Part shown: in pieces, positions 18,611 through 27,093 of the stretch | How positions within the stretch are numbered: the stretch's first letter is position 1 | Layout of the letters: every line of letters begins with the position of its first letter | Assembly (NCBI RefSeq): GCF_020216065.1 | Contig: NZ_JAIWNA010000005.1 | Coordinates: 62,001-126,000 of the forward strand | Direction of reading: 5' to 3' | DNA: 64,000 bases | From: Nocardia rosealba | GTDB lineage: Bacteria > Actinomycetota > Actinomycetes > Mycobacteriales > Mycobacteriaceae | The notes under the pieces: model-generated | The model's database searches: none | Told to the model about the DNA's origin: nothing | What the model saw: the letters and a program-made list of their open reading frames with translations, nothing else | Translations under genes and position numbers: made by a program

Positions 18611-18649
18611 AATCCGCCTCCTATCGGGAGTACCGATAGGAGGCGGATT
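18611..18649 (-). terminator. Strong intrinsic terminator of tRNA-Arg
   Basis: A perfect 17-bp stem (18611-18627 with 18633-18649) with a five-base loop. On the minus strand it is followed by eight T residues, the canonical form. It also faces the end of the isomerase-family gene. Confidence 0.9.
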
Positions 18650-18653
18650 GTTG

Positions 18654-18726
18654 TGCGCCCGAAGGGATTCGAACCCCTAACCTCTTGATCCGTAGTCAAG
18701 TGCTCTATCCGTTGAGCTACGGGCGC
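18654..18726 (-). tRNA. tRNA-Arg(ACG)
   Basis: 73 nt on the complementary strand: acceptor GCGCCCG/CGGGCGC, anticodon stem CTTGA/TCAAG around ACG, T-loop TTCGAAT. A34 is the substrate of TadA, whose gene is at 7.1 kb. Confidence 0.97.
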
Positions 18727-18759
18727 ATGGTCTTCAGTTGTACCGGCGAACCGGTATGG

Positions 18760-18846
18760 CGGAGGCGAGAGGATTTGAACCTCCGGTCCCCGTGAAGGGA
18801 CAACTCATTAGCAGTGAGTCCCATTCGGCCGCTCTGGCACGCCTCC
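18760..18846 (-). tRNA. tRNA-Ser(GCT)
   Basis: 87 nt class II tRNA on the complementary strand: acceptor GGAGGCG/CGCCTCC, anticodon stem ACTCA/TGAGT around GCT, long variable arm. It lies 33 bp upstream of tRNA-Arg and is probably co-transcribed with it. Confidence 0.96.
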
Positions 18847-18939
18847 TGGAGCCTTCTCTTTCGAGGGCACCGGTCCTTGTCGAACCGCCGGGAATGAAGA
18901 TTACACGAGCAGTCGTAGGAGTCCAAAACGCCTGGTCAA

Positions 18940-19668
18940 CTAGCGTAAATTGCTGTCGAACCAGTCGAAGATGCGGGTCTGGGAATCGATGCGGATGGCG
19001 GTGGCCGCGTCGTCGTCGGGGTCGGGGCGGTCGGCGCGGTGGCGCAGGCCGGGGTAGGTGATGGTGAGACTGGCCACATTCGCGCGAGCGGTGGCGTCGC
19101 GGAGCTGGTCGACGGCCTCGGGTGGGGTGGCGGGATCGTCGGCGCCGAACAGGCCGAGCCAGGGGGCTTGCAGGCTGGGGGCAACCTCCACCAGCGAGGT
19201 GCGCTGGTCGGGGAGCGGGTCGACGATGCCGGCGGCGGCCACGCTCACGGCCGCGCCGATGGGTCGGTTGGTGGCCACGAGGAAGGCGGCCGTGCCCGCG
19301 GAGTCGAAACCGAGTACGCCGATGGTGTCGGGGAAGACCCCGCGGCGGGTGAGCCAGTCGAAGCCCGCGTCGAAGTCGACGAACAGCTCGTCGCCGAACA
19401 CCTCGTGGATGTTGTCGTCCGGGAGACGGTCGAACAGGTGCGGGGCGACGACGAACCAGCCTTCCAGCGCCAGCGAGCGCATGAGCTCGACGAGCTGGGG
19501 CGGGAACTCCCGCGATTCGTGCAGGACGACGATGCCGCCTCGCGCCGTTCGTTCCGGCTCGACGACCGTGATCGGCACCGAGGTGCGCGCGCTGGTTTCG
19601 GCGCCACCCGGCTCACCGGCGGACTCGACCGGCCGCAGTGGGGCGACATCGTTGTAAGTGCCCGGCAT
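18940..19668 (-). CDS. Dienelactone hydrolase family protein
   Basis: 242 residues of alpha/beta-hydrolase fold. Motifs: GGIVVLHESREF (about 45-56), the nucleophile elbow GFDSAGTA (Ser123), acid GADDP, and the late His in YPGLRHR. Classical dienelactone hydrolases use Cys in G-x-C-x-G, so this member has Ser and may be a general esterase. The ATG at 19668 is 45 bp from the divergent aminotransferase start. No pathway partner adjoins it. Confidence 0.8.
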   Translation of the reverse strand: MPGTYNDVAPLRPVESAGEPGGAETSARTSVPITVVEPERTARGGIVVLHESREFPPQLVELMRSLALEGWFVVAPHLFDRLPDDNIHEVFGDELFVDFDAGFDWLTRRGVFPDTIGVLGFDSAGTAAFLVATNRPIGAAVSVAAAGIVDPLPDQRTSLVEVAPSLQAPWLGLFGADDPATPPEAVDQLRDATARANVASLTITYPGLRHRADRPDPDDDAATAIRIDSQTRIFDWFDSNLR

Positions 19669-19701
19669 ATTCCCAGCGTAGGCGGCAGAACTGGTCTTGG
19701 G

Positions 19702-19707
19702 TAGGGT
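19702..19707 (+). promoter_or_regulatory. -10 element of a likely leaderless promoter
   Basis: TAGGGT ends six bases before the GTG at 19714. Confidence 0.4.
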
Positions 19708-19713
19708 GGAGCG

Positions 19714-20781
19714 GTGACAGCGCGTATCCGGCCCGACCTGGCCACCATTCCCGCCTACGTTCCCGGCCGCACCCACCCGGACGCGGTGAAACTGGCCTCG
19801 AACGAGACGACGTTCGGCCCGCTGCCGAGCGCGGCGAAGGCGATCGCGGCGGCGGCCGAGCAGGCCAACCGTTACCCCGACAACCAGGTCACCGAGTTGC
19901 GGACGGCGCTGGCCGAATTCCTCGGTGTGAGCGTTGCCGACGTGGCAGTGGGCTGCGGCAGCGTGGCGCTGTGTCAGGAACTCGTGCAGATCACCTGCGA
20001 TGCCACCACCGACGAGGTGGTGTTCGCGTGGCGCTCTTTCGAGGCGTATCCGATCGTCACCCAGGTGGGCAATGCCACCGCGGTGCCGGTGCCGCTGACC
20101 GCCGATCATCGCCACGACCTGGACGCGATGGCCGACGCGATCACGGAACGAACCAAGCTGATCTTCGTCTGCAACCCGAACAACCCGACGGGCACGGCGC
20201 ACCCACGCGCCGAGCTGGAGCGTTTCCTCGATCGGGTGCCCCCACACGTGCTGGTGGTGCTCGACGAGGCGTATTTCGAGTATCTGCGGCTGCCGGAGAC
20301 CGACGGTATCGAGATCGGCCGCACGCGACCCAATGTCGTTGTGCTCCGGACGTTCTCGAAGGCGTACGGCCTGGCCGGGTTGCGCGTGGGTTACGCCGTG
20401 GGCGATCCGGAGGTGATCGCCGCACTGCTGAAGGTGCACATCCCGTTCAGCGTGAACCGGGTGGCGCAGGCGGCCGCGATCGCGTCGTTGGAGGCGCACG
20501 GCGAGCTGCTCGACCGCACCGACGTGCTCATCACCCAGCGGGCGCAGGTGCGCGAGGCGCTGCTGGCCGCCGGGTACGAGGTGCCGCCAAGCGAGGCGAA
20601 TTTCGTCTGGCTGCCGCTCGGTGCGCGCAGCCTGGAATTCGCCGAGGCGAGCGCTGCTGCGGGTGTGCTGGTTCGCCCCTTCGCCGGTGACGGCGTGCGT
20701 GTGACCATCGGTGACCCGCACGAGAACGAGCGTTTCCTCGCCTTCGCCACCGCACCGGAGAATGCGGCGCGGTTCAGCTGA
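19714..20781 (+). CDS. pat: Aromatic amino acid / histidinol-phosphate aminotransferase
   Basis: 355 residues of the class I/II PLP aminotransferases. The Schiff-base lysine is K216 in TFSKAYGLAGLRVGY; FVCNPNNPTG binds PLP phosphate and the substrate. The N-terminal YVPGRTHPDAVKLASNE and the lack of histidine-operon neighbours favour the actinobacterial Pat branch (phenylalanine/tyrosine synthesis) over HisC. It would transaminate the product of TyrA (8.1 kb). The GTG start is 45 bp from the divergent hydrolase. Confidence 0.85.
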   Translation: MTARIRPDLATIPAYVPGRTHPDAVKLASNETTFGPLPSAAKAIAAAAEQANRYPDNQVTELRTALAEFLGVSVADVAVGCGSVALCQELVQITCDATTDEVVFAWRSFEAYPIVTQVGNATAVPVPLTADHRHDLDAMADAITERTKLIFVCNPNNPTGTAHPRAELERFLDRVPPHVLVVLDEAYFEYLRLPETDGIEIGRTRPNVVVLRTFSKAYGLAGLRVGYAVGDPEVIAALLKVHIPFSVNRVAQAAAIASLEAHGELLDRTDVLITQRAQVREALLAAGYEVPPSEANFVWLPLGARSLEFAEASAAAGVLVRPFAGDGVRVTIGDPHENERFLAFATAPENAARFS

Positions 20782-20883
20782 ACCCTGCGCCACTTGCTGT
20801 TTCGGGCCCAAAGATGGACGGCTGACCGATTACGTCGCGTCCTTCGCGGGCCCGATTCCATATCCCCGCCCTCACCTCGGGTT

Positions 20884-20908
20884 GTTTGGCCCCCTGGGCC
20901 CCGGGTAT
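20884..20908 (+). promoter_or_regulatory. SigB/SigF-type stress promoter
   Basis: GTTT (20884-20887), 15 bases, then GGGTAT (20903-20908) matches the actinobacterial SigB/SigF consensus. The predicted transcript starts about 115 bases before the PRC/DUF2382 gene. Confidence 0.6.
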
Positions 20909-21031
20909 TTGCCGCCACGTAGCTGATCTGGTCAACCCGATCACTGCGTCCCGACTGGTCACCCACAACCCACGCGGACCGTCACCCGGATCGGGATCGA
21001 CGGCCTCCGCTCCCGGTAGGAGGGATGAAAA

Positions 21032-21820
21032 ATGAGCAAGGCAACATTGGATTCGCTGATCGGCGCCACCGCCTATGACGAGCGGGGCGAGAAGATCGGC
21101 AAGGTCAAGCAGATCTACATCGACAACAACACGGGCTCCCCGACCTGGGCCGCGGTCTCGACCGGCCTGTTCAGCGCCGACTCGCTGGTGCCGCTGGCGG
21201 GCGCCGAACACAAGGCCGACGAGGACACGTTGCGTCTGCACGTCGACAAGGAGCAGGTGAAGTCCGCCCCGCATCTCGACGACGGCGGCCGCATCAGCGC
21301 CCAGTCCGAGCAGGAACTGTTCCGTCACTACCACGTGGACCCGCGCTCGGCCGGCTGGAACACCTACGGGCGTCAGCAGATTCGCCCCGGAACCGACGAG
21401 CCGATGACCCACGGCAATCCGGCGGCCATGAATCGTGGCACCACCGACGATTCGATGATCCGTTCGGAGGAGCAGCTGCGCGTCGACACCGAAAGCGAGG
21501 AGGTCGGCACCGCACGGCTGCGTAAGTACGTGGTGACCGAGGAGCAGACCATCAAGGTCCCGACCACCCACGAAGAGGCGCATATCGTCCGTGAGCCCAT
21601 CACCGGCGAGCGCACCGGTCGCACCGATATCGGTGACGACGAGCGCGAGGTGACGCTGCACGCCGACCAGGTGCACGTCCAGAAGGAAGCGGTCCCGGTG
21701 GAACGCGTCCGTCTCGAGGTGGACGAGGTCGCCGACGAACAGACCGTCTCCGACACCGTCCGCAAGGAGCGTGTGGAAACCGAAGGCTTCGACGACGATC
21801 GCCGTCGGAACAAGCCGTGA
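21032..21820 (+). CDS. PRC-barrel and DUF2382 domain stress-type protein
   Basis: 262 residues. A PRC-barrel lies at about 5-85 (GATAYDERGEKIGKVKQIYI). The C-terminal half is a DUF2382 domain (about 150-250) of alternating charged beta-strands ending VETEGF, with RLRKYVVTEEQ. The linker is polar and acidic. Such proteins are common in actinobacteria and cyanobacteria, often linked to general stress; no biochemical role is known. A SigB/SigF-type promoter upstream supports stress control. GGAGGG precedes the ATG and a terminator follows, so it is monocistronic. Confidence 0.88.
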   Translation: MSKATLDSLIGATAYDERGEKIGKVKQIYIDNNTGSPTWAAVSTGLFSADSLVPLAGAEHKADEDTLRLHVDKEQVKSAPHLDDGGRISAQSEQELFRHYHVDPRSAGWNTYGRQQIRPGTDEPMTHGNPAAMNRGTTDDSMIRSEEQLRVDTESEEVGTARLRKYVVTEEQTIKVPTTHEEAHIVREPITGERTGRTDIGDDEREVTLHADQVHVQKEAVPVERVRLEVDEVADEQTVSDTVRKERVETEGFDDDRRRNKP

Positions 21821-21831
21821 CGTAAATGCTG

Positions 21832-21864
21832 GCCTGAGCCCCGGTATCGCACCGGGGCTCAGGC
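21832..21864 (+). terminator. Hairpin terminator
   Basis: GCCTGAGCCCCGGT (21832-21845) pairs perfectly with 21851-21864. It ends the PRC/DUF2382 transcript and lies by the end of the converging small gene. Confidence 0.75.
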
Positions 21865-21874
21865 GCGTCCGGCG

Positions 21875-22048
21875 TCAGATCGCCAGGGCGATCCAGGCCA
21901 CGATCAGGAGCACACAGAACGCCAACGCCACGTAACTGAGTGCCACTCCGGGCGTGGCCTGACGTTCCGCGCCCAGCGCACCCTTCAGATAGATCTGCGC
22001 GGGCGCGGAGTAGTGCACCTCGGTGGTATGACCGGGGAAGACCTGCAC
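21875..22048 (-). CDS. Possible tail-anchored small membrane protein
   Basis: 57 residues from a GTG at 22048: a polar half (VHYSAPAQIYLKGALGAE) and one C-terminal hydrophobic helix (about 38-57) ending in IALAI. The frame stays open upstream through the tRNA-Ser, so the gene must start inside this stretch. There is no clear ribosome site, which keeps confidence low. No family is recognised. Confidence 0.4.
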   Translation of the reverse strand: MQVFPGHTTEVHYSAPAQIYLKGALGAERQATPGVALSYVALAFCVLLIVAWIALAI

Positions 22049-22116
22049 GGAGGCGTGGTTACTGCGAGAACGCCCCCTCGAAACAACCCGGTACCGGGCG
22101 AAAAGCCCAGCAGTGG

Positions 22117-22201
22117 CGGAGACGGAGGGATTTGAACCCCCGATGGTGTTACCCATGCTCGCTTTCAAGGCGAGTGCATTCGGCCGCTCTGCCACGTCTC
22201 C
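22117..22201 (-). tRNA. tRNA-Ser(TGA)
   Basis: 85 nt class II tRNA on the complementary strand: acceptor GGAGACG/CGTCTCC, anticodon stem CTCGC/GCGAG around TGA, long variable arm. It is the third serine isoacceptor in 15 kb. Confidence 0.96.
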
Positions 22202-22361
22202 CTGAGCAGAAATACTAGCGGACGCGACCGCGACAACAGATCTCGCACGAACATGGGTAACTCCCCGGGCACGGGCTGACTCGCCCAAGACCATCCGCAA
22301 GACGCCAACACACAGCACCACGCACTTAGTCTGGCCAAAAGACGCGGAGAGGCGGTCGAGC

Positions 22362-23345
22362 ATGCGTGCTATCGAGCTGGACGGGTTCGGCGGGCCCGAG
22401 GTGATGGAGTGGACCGTGACGGTCGACCCAGAACCCGGCCCGGGCGAGGTGTTGGTCGAAGTTGTTGCCGCAGGGGTGAACCGGGCCGATGTGATGCAGC
22501 GGCGCGGCTTCTATCCTCCGCCGCCGGACGCCAGTTCCGTGCCCGGTCTCGAGTGCTCCGGAACCATCGTCGAGCTCGGCCCGGGGGTCACGGATTGGCA
22601 GGTCGGTGATCGGGTGTGTGCGCTGCTCGCGGGCGGCGGGTACGCCGAGCTGGCGGCGGTGCCGACCACCCAGCTGTTGCCGGTGCCCGAGGAGATGGAC
22701 CTGGCTGCCGCCGCGGGCTTGCCCGAGGTGGCGGCGACGGTGTGGTCGAACCTGGTGATGACCGCGGGGATGCGCTCGGGGCAGCTGGTGCTGATCCACG
22801 GGGGTGGGGGTGGGATCGGTACGCACGCCATCCAGGTGGCGCGCAGGCGGGGCGCGCGGGTGGCGGTGACGGCCGGGTCGGACGAGAAGCTGGCCAAATG
22901 CGCGGGCCTCGGCGCCGAAATCCTCGTCAACTACCGCACCCAGGATTTCGTGACCGAACTCGCCGACGCCGGTGGCGCCGACATCATTCTCGACAACATG
23001 GGCGCCGCCTACCTCGAACGCAATGTGGAGGCGCTCGCCCCGCACGGCCGGTTGGTGGTGATCGGGCTACAAGGCGGCAATACCGGGTCGCTGAATATCG
23101 GTGGGCTGCTGCGCAAATGGGGTTCGGTGCACGCCACGAACCTGCGCGCCCGACCACGGGCGGGCGAGGGCAGCAAGGCCGAGGTGATCGCCGCGGTGCG
23201 CACGCAGTTGTGGCCGGATGTGGCGGCGGGCGAGATCTTTCCGGTGATCTCGGCGGAACTGCCCATCACCGAAGCGGGCAGTGCCCACGAATTGCTCGAC
23301 GCACCCGAAACTTTCGGCAAGGTCGTGCTTCGAGTACGCGACTGA
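22362..23345 (+). CDS. NAD(P)H-dependent quinone oxidoreductase (zinc-free MDR family)
   Basis: 327 residues. GroES-like N-terminal domain (VNRADVMQRRGFYPPP, about 46-61) and Rossmann domain with GGGGGIGTHAIQVAR (about 147-161). Zinc ligands are absent, so this is a quinone reductase rather than an alcohol dehydrogenase. It reduces quinones or similar enones. It is equivalent in position to Rv3777 of M. tuberculosis, which also neighbours the Rv3778c-type gene and bpa; that comparison is from memory. It converges on the next gene. Confidence 0.88.
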   Translation: MRAIELDGFGGPEVMEWTVTVDPEPGPGEVLVEVVAAGVNRADVMQRRGFYPPPPDASSVPGLECSGTIVELGPGVTDWQVGDRVCALLAGGGYAELAAVPTTQLLPVPEEMDLAAAAGLPEVAATVWSNLVMTAGMRSGQLVLIHGGGGGIGTHAIQVARRRGARVAVTAGSDEKLAKCAGLGAEILVNYRTQDFVTELADAGGADIILDNMGAAYLERNVEALAPHGRLVVIGLQGGNTGSLNIGGLLRKWGSVHATNLRARPRAGEGSKAEVIAAVRTQLWPDVAAGEIFPVISAELPITEAGSAHELLDAPETFGKVVLRVRD

Positions 23346-23375
23346 GAACTCGAGCGGAACAGCTGCGGGCGCGGC

Positions 23376-24578
23376 CTACTCGAGCGAGCTGAGGGCCCGG
23401 CCGAGCTGGTCGATTTCGTAGCGCGTGGTGTACGGGGCCAGGCCGATGGTGACGGCCCCGCCCTCGTCGTTGACACCGAGGGCGTCGAGTAACCGGCTGC
23501 CGCCGTGTACCCCGCTGACCGTGCCGATACGGGCGTCGGCCAGCTTGGCCGCCACCTTCTCCGCCTGCATGCCCGCCATCGTGAAGCTGACGGTGGGGAT
23601 GCGAGTGGAGGCGCGCCCGATCACGGTCAGGCCCTCGACCTGCTCCAGCACCTGCATGAGGTGGTCGAAGAGCTGGTCGTGGTAGTCCTGCAGCGAGGTG
23701 ATCGAGATTTCGAGGCGTTCGCGGCGGGTGCCGGTGGCGCGCTCGTCGAGTCCGGCGAGGAAGTCGATCGACTGGGTGAGCCCGGCGAGCAGCGCGTACT
23801 GGTGCCCGCCCACCTCGAGGCGTTCAGCCCCCTTGGCGTAGGGGTTGAGCGACATCGACGGGATGCGGTCGAGGAAGGCGGGGTCGCGGAACACCAGGGC
23901 GCCGACCTGCGGACCGCCCCACGACGGCGCGCTCAGGGCGACCACGTCGGCATTGAGTTCGTCGATGTCGATCAGCGCGTACGGTGCGGCGCCGAACGCG
24001 TCGGCGACAAGCAGACCGCCCACATCGTGGACCCGGTCGGCGGCCACCCGAACGGCGGGCGCGGAACCGACGATCGGCGACGCGGCGGTGAGCGCGACCA
24101 GGCGCGCGGTCGGCCCGATCAGCTCCTCGAACTGCCACGACGGCATCTCACACGTCTCGATCTCCACCTCGGCCCAGCGCACGTGCGCGCCGTAGCGGTT
24201 GGCGATGCGCAGCCACGGCGCGACATTGGCCTCGTCGTCGAGACGGGAGAGCACGATGCCCGTGCCCAGACCCAGGCGCGAACTCAAAGACTCGGCAAGC
24301 CAGGCGAGCAGAACCGCACGATCGGGACCGAGCACGACGCCGGCCGGATCTCCGCCGACGAGGTCGGCGACCGCCTCCCGGGCGGCGTCGAGGATCGCGC
24401 CGCTGCGGGTCGCCGCACCGTGGCGGCCGATGTGGGAAAACGAGGAGGTACGGAAACCCGTTGAGACGGCACGCGATACCGAATCGGGAACCAGCATCCC
24501 CGCCTGCGGGTCCAGATGGATCCAGCCGTCGCCCAGGGACGGTATCAGGCCCCGAACCCTCGCGACGTCATAAGTCAT
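23376..24578 (-). CDS. Cysteine desulfurase-like protein without the PLP lysine
   Basis: 400 residues of the class V aminotransferase fold (cysteine desulfurase-like subfamily). In functional relatives the internal aldimine lysine sits in a S-x-Y-K-x-x-G-P-H-x-G motif; here the segment reads LSAPSWGGPQVGAL, with Ser219 at the lysine position. The Asp expected to contact the pyridine nitrogen (LLVADAFGAAPY) is kept. It may be a non-catalytic scaffold or use another chemistry. ATG 24578 is preferred to the upstream start at 24608 because it directly precedes the conserved TYDVARVRGL start. It corresponds by position to Rv3778c. Confidence 0.82.
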   Translation of the reverse strand: MTYDVARVRGLIPSLGDGWIHLDPQAGMLVPDSVSRAVSTGFRTSSFSHIGRHGAATRSGAILDAAREAVADLVGGDPAGVVLGPDRAVLLAWLAESLSSRLGLGTGIVLSRLDDEANVAPWLRIANRYGAHVRWAEVEIETCEMPSWQFEELIGPTARLVALTAASPIVGSAPAVRVAADRVHDVGGLLVADAFGAAPYALIDIDELNADVVALSAPSWGGPQVGALVFRDPAFLDRIPSMSLNPYAKGAERLEVGGHQYALLAGLTQSIDFLAGLDERATGTRRERLEISITSLQDYHDQLFDHLMQVLEQVEGLTVIGRASTRIPTVSFTMAGMQAEKVAAKLADARIGTVSGVHGGSRLLDALGVNDEGGAVTIGLAPYTTRYEIDQLGRALSSLE

Positions 24579-24664
24579 GGTGGCCACTTTAAGGGCAGCG
24601 GGCGTCACGGTGTAACCGCGTGGGGGTTTTAGCGCGAAGCCGACACACGCGCAATGATGGGGCT

Positions 24665-25255
24665 ATGACGCACTCGGAGGACACCCCCGAATCCATCGTC
24701 GTGATCGGTCCCGACGGTCGGCCGGTCACCGTGCCCGCCGACTCCGACGCCGCGGCCGAGTACACCGCGCAGGTGGTCGACGGGGACAAGAAGGCCAATG
24801 ACGACCGCGACGAGTCGGCCGAGTCGCTGGCCGACATGGTCGAGCAGCCCGCCAAGGTGATGCGGATCGGGACCATGATCAAACAGCTGCTCGAGGAGGT
24901 GCGCGCCGCTCCGCTCGACGACGCGAGCCGCTCGCGCCTCAAGGACATCCACAAGTCCTCGGTCCGCGAACTCGAGCAGGGCCTCGCCCCCGAACTGCGC
25001 GAGGAACTCGAACGCCTCACCCTCCCCTTCACCGACGAGTCCGTGCCCTCGGATGCCGAACTGCGCATCGCCCAGGCCCAGCTCGTCGGCTGGCTCGAAG
25101 GCCTGTTCCACGGCATCCAGACCGCCCTGTTCGCCCAGCAGATGGCCGCCCGCGCCCAGCTCGAACAGATGCGCCAGGGCGCCCTCCCGCCCGGCATGCA
25201 CGCGGCCGATGGGAAGGCAGGCCATGGCCATGTCGGCGGCGGGCAGTACCTGTAA
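24665..25255 (+). CDS. bpa: Bacterial proteasome activator Bpa (PafE)
   Basis: 196 residues. A disordered acidic N-terminus is followed by a helical domain (about 70-170) that makes a dodecameric ring, and a Gly-rich tail ending GQYL, the motif that docks into 20S proteasome alpha pockets. It opens the proteasome gate without ATP for unfolded proteins. The proteasome genes are not here. It is divergent from the desulfurase-like gene by 86 bp and lies 11 bp ahead of wzm, so it may share the galactan-export transcript, as Rv3780 precedes Rv3781. Confidence 0.95.
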   Translation: MTHSEDTPESIVVIGPDGRPVTVPADSDAAAEYTAQVVDGDKKANDDRDESAESLADMVEQPAKVMRIGTMIKQLLEEVRAAPLDDASRSRLKDIHKSSVRELEQGLAPELREELERLTLPFTDESVPSDAELRIAQAQLVGWLEGLFHGIQTALFAQQMAARAQLEQMRQGALPPGMHAADGKAGHGHVGGGQYL

Positions 25256-25266
25256 GGTCGGGGACC

Positions 25267-26256
25267 GTGCCCGCTGCTGCCGCTCGTTCCGAATCGGTCT
25301 CCGACCAGGGTGACGCGCGTACCGAAGAGAGCCCCGTGCATACCGACGAGACACCGACCGAAGCCGAGGTGGCCGCTGCGGCCGCCGCCGAGCAGACCGA
25401 CGACGCCCCGCTGCTGGTCAAGACGCCGATGGTGTCGGATTCGCAGACGTTCCGGCGCGCGTTCAAAGACATGCGCGACGGGTTCCATCAGCGTGAGCTG
25501 TGGTTGTCGCTGGGTTGGCAGGACATCAAACAGCGCTATCGCCGGTCGGTGCTCGGTCCGTTCTGGATCACCATCGCGACCGGTCTGCAGGCGCTGGCGA
25601 TGGGCCTGCTGTATTCGACGCTGTTGAATCAGCCGATCAGTGAGTATCTGCCGTATGTGACCGTCGGTTTGATCGTCTGGAACGTGATCAGCGCGTCGAT
25701 CCTCGAGGGTTCGGATGTGTTCATCGCCAATGAGGGACTGATCAAACAGTTGCCCTCGGCGCTGAGCGTGCACGTGTATCGCCTGGTGTGGCGCCAGTTC
25801 CTGTTCTTCATCCACAACGCGGCGATCTACGCGGTGCTGCTGCTCGCGTTCTCCATCTGGCGCGATCTGGACTGGACGTTGTTGCTGGTTGTTCCGGCGA
25901 TCCTCCTGCTGTTCCTCAATGCCATGTGGGTGTCGATCGTGTTCGGCATCTTCTCCACCCGCTACCGCGACATCGCCCCGATCCTCGGCTCGATGACGCT
26001 GATGCTGTTCGTGCTGACCCCGGTGATGTGGTCGACGAAGGCGCTGGAGAACTCGGTCGGCGGCATGAGCGACCGGGCCAAGCTGATCGAGATCATCCCC
26101 ACCTTCCACTACCTCGAGATCGTGCGCGGCCCGCTGCTCGGCGAGCCGACCGACTGGCATTCCTGGGTCATCGTCGGCGCGATCACGGTGGTCGGCTGGG
26201 TGGTCGCGATCCTGGCGCTCAAGCAGTACCGTGCCCGCGTCCCGTACTGGGTTTAG
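25267..26256 (+). CDS. wzm: Galactan ABC exporter, membrane subunit (Wzm)
   Basis: 329 residues of the ABC-2 polysaccharide exporter family. After about 65 disordered acidic residues come an amphipathic stretch (ELWLSLGWQDIKQRYRRSVL, about 79-98) and six TM helices. With Wzt it moves the lipid-linked galactan across the membrane in mycolate-makers. A GTG at 25337 could also start translation, since the leader is poorly conserved. It is 9 bp ahead of wzt. Confidence 0.92.
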   Translation: MPAAAARSESVSDQGDARTEESPVHTDETPTEAEVAAAAAAEQTDDAPLLVKTPMVSDSQTFRRAFKDMRDGFHQRELWLSLGWQDIKQRYRRSVLGPFWITIATGLQALAMGLLYSTLLNQPISEYLPYVTVGLIVWNVISASILEGSDVFIANEGLIKQLPSALSVHVYRLVWRQFLFFIHNAAIYAVLLLAFSIWRDLDWTLLLVVPAILLLFLNAMWVSIVFGIFSTRYRDIAPILGSMTLMLFVLTPVMWSTKALENSVGGMSDRAKLIEIIPTFHYLEIVRGPLLGEPTDWHSWVIVGAITVVGWVVAILALKQYRARVPYWV

Positions 26257-26265
26257 GAGACTGTC

Positions 26266-27093
26266 GTGAGCCGTGTGAGTATCGAAACCCATGACGCCTG
26301 GGTCGAGTTCCCGATCTTCGACGCCAAGTCGCGGTCGCTGAAGAAAGCCTTTCTCGGTAAGGCGGGCGGCGCGATCGGACGCAACAGTTCCGACGTGGTG
26401 GTGGTCGAGGCGTTGCGCGAGATCAACCTCTCGCTCAAGGAAGGCGACCGGATCGGGCTCGTCGGGCACAACGGCGCGGGCAAGTCGACGCTGCTGCGCT
26501 TGCTCTCGGGCATCTACGAACCCTCGCGCGGCAGTGCCCGCATCCGCGGCCGGGTGGCACCCGTGTTCGACCTGGGTGTCGGCATGGATCCGGAGATCTC
26601 CGGCTACGAGAACATCATCATCCGCGGCCTGTTCCTCGGGCAGACCCGCAAGCAGATGCTGGCCAAGATCGACGAGATCGCCGACTTCACCGAGCTCGGC
26701 GAGTACCTGTCGATGCCGTTGCGCACCTACTCCACGGGTATGCGCGTGCGCCTGGCGATGGGTGTGGTCACCTCCATCGACCCCGAGATCCTGCTGCTCG
26801 ACGAGGGCATCGGCGCCGTCGACGCCGAGTTCATGAAGAAGGCGCGCACCCGGCTCCAGTCGCTGGTCGCGCGGTCGGGCATTCTCGTTTTCGCCAGCCA
26901 CTCCAACGAATTCCTCGCCCAGCTGTGCGATACCGCGATGTGGATCGACCACGGTCGCATCCGCGAACAGGGCGGCATCGAAGACGTTGTGCGAGCGTAT
27001 GAAGGGCCCGAGGCGGGTAACCACGTGGCACAGGTGCTTCGCGAGCTGGAAGCCGAATCCGGCGACAAAGAATTGGAGCAGAACAAGGCATGA
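26266..27093 (+). CDS. wzt: Galactan ABC exporter, ATP-binding subunit (Wzt)
   Basis: 275 residues: Walker A GHNGAGKST (about 64-72), polysaccharide-exporter signature YSTGMRVRLAMG, Walker B ILLLDEGIGAVD and H-loop in ASHSNEFL. There is no C-terminal glycan-binding domain, so substrate choice probably rests with the membrane subunit, as in the mycobacterial galactan exporter. The stop overlaps the glfT1 start by four bases. Confidence 0.94.
   Translation: MSRVSIETHDAWVEFPIFDAKSRSLKKAFLGKAGGAIGRNSSDVVVVEALREINLSLKEGDRIGLVGHNGAGKSTLLRLLSGIYEPSRGSARIRGRVAPVFDLGVGMDPEISGYENIIIRGLFLGQTRKQMLAKIDEIADFTELGEYLSMPLRTYSTGMRVRLAMGVVTSIDPEILLLDEGIGAVDAEFMKKARTRLQSLVARSGILVFASHSNEFLAQLCDTAMWIDHGRIREQGGIEDVVRAYEGPEAGNHVAQVLRELEAESGDKELEQNKA

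Noticed and set aside
21875..22363. 162-codon minus-strand gene
   Set aside because: The frame reads through tRNA-Ser(TGA); only the last 57 codons are plausible.
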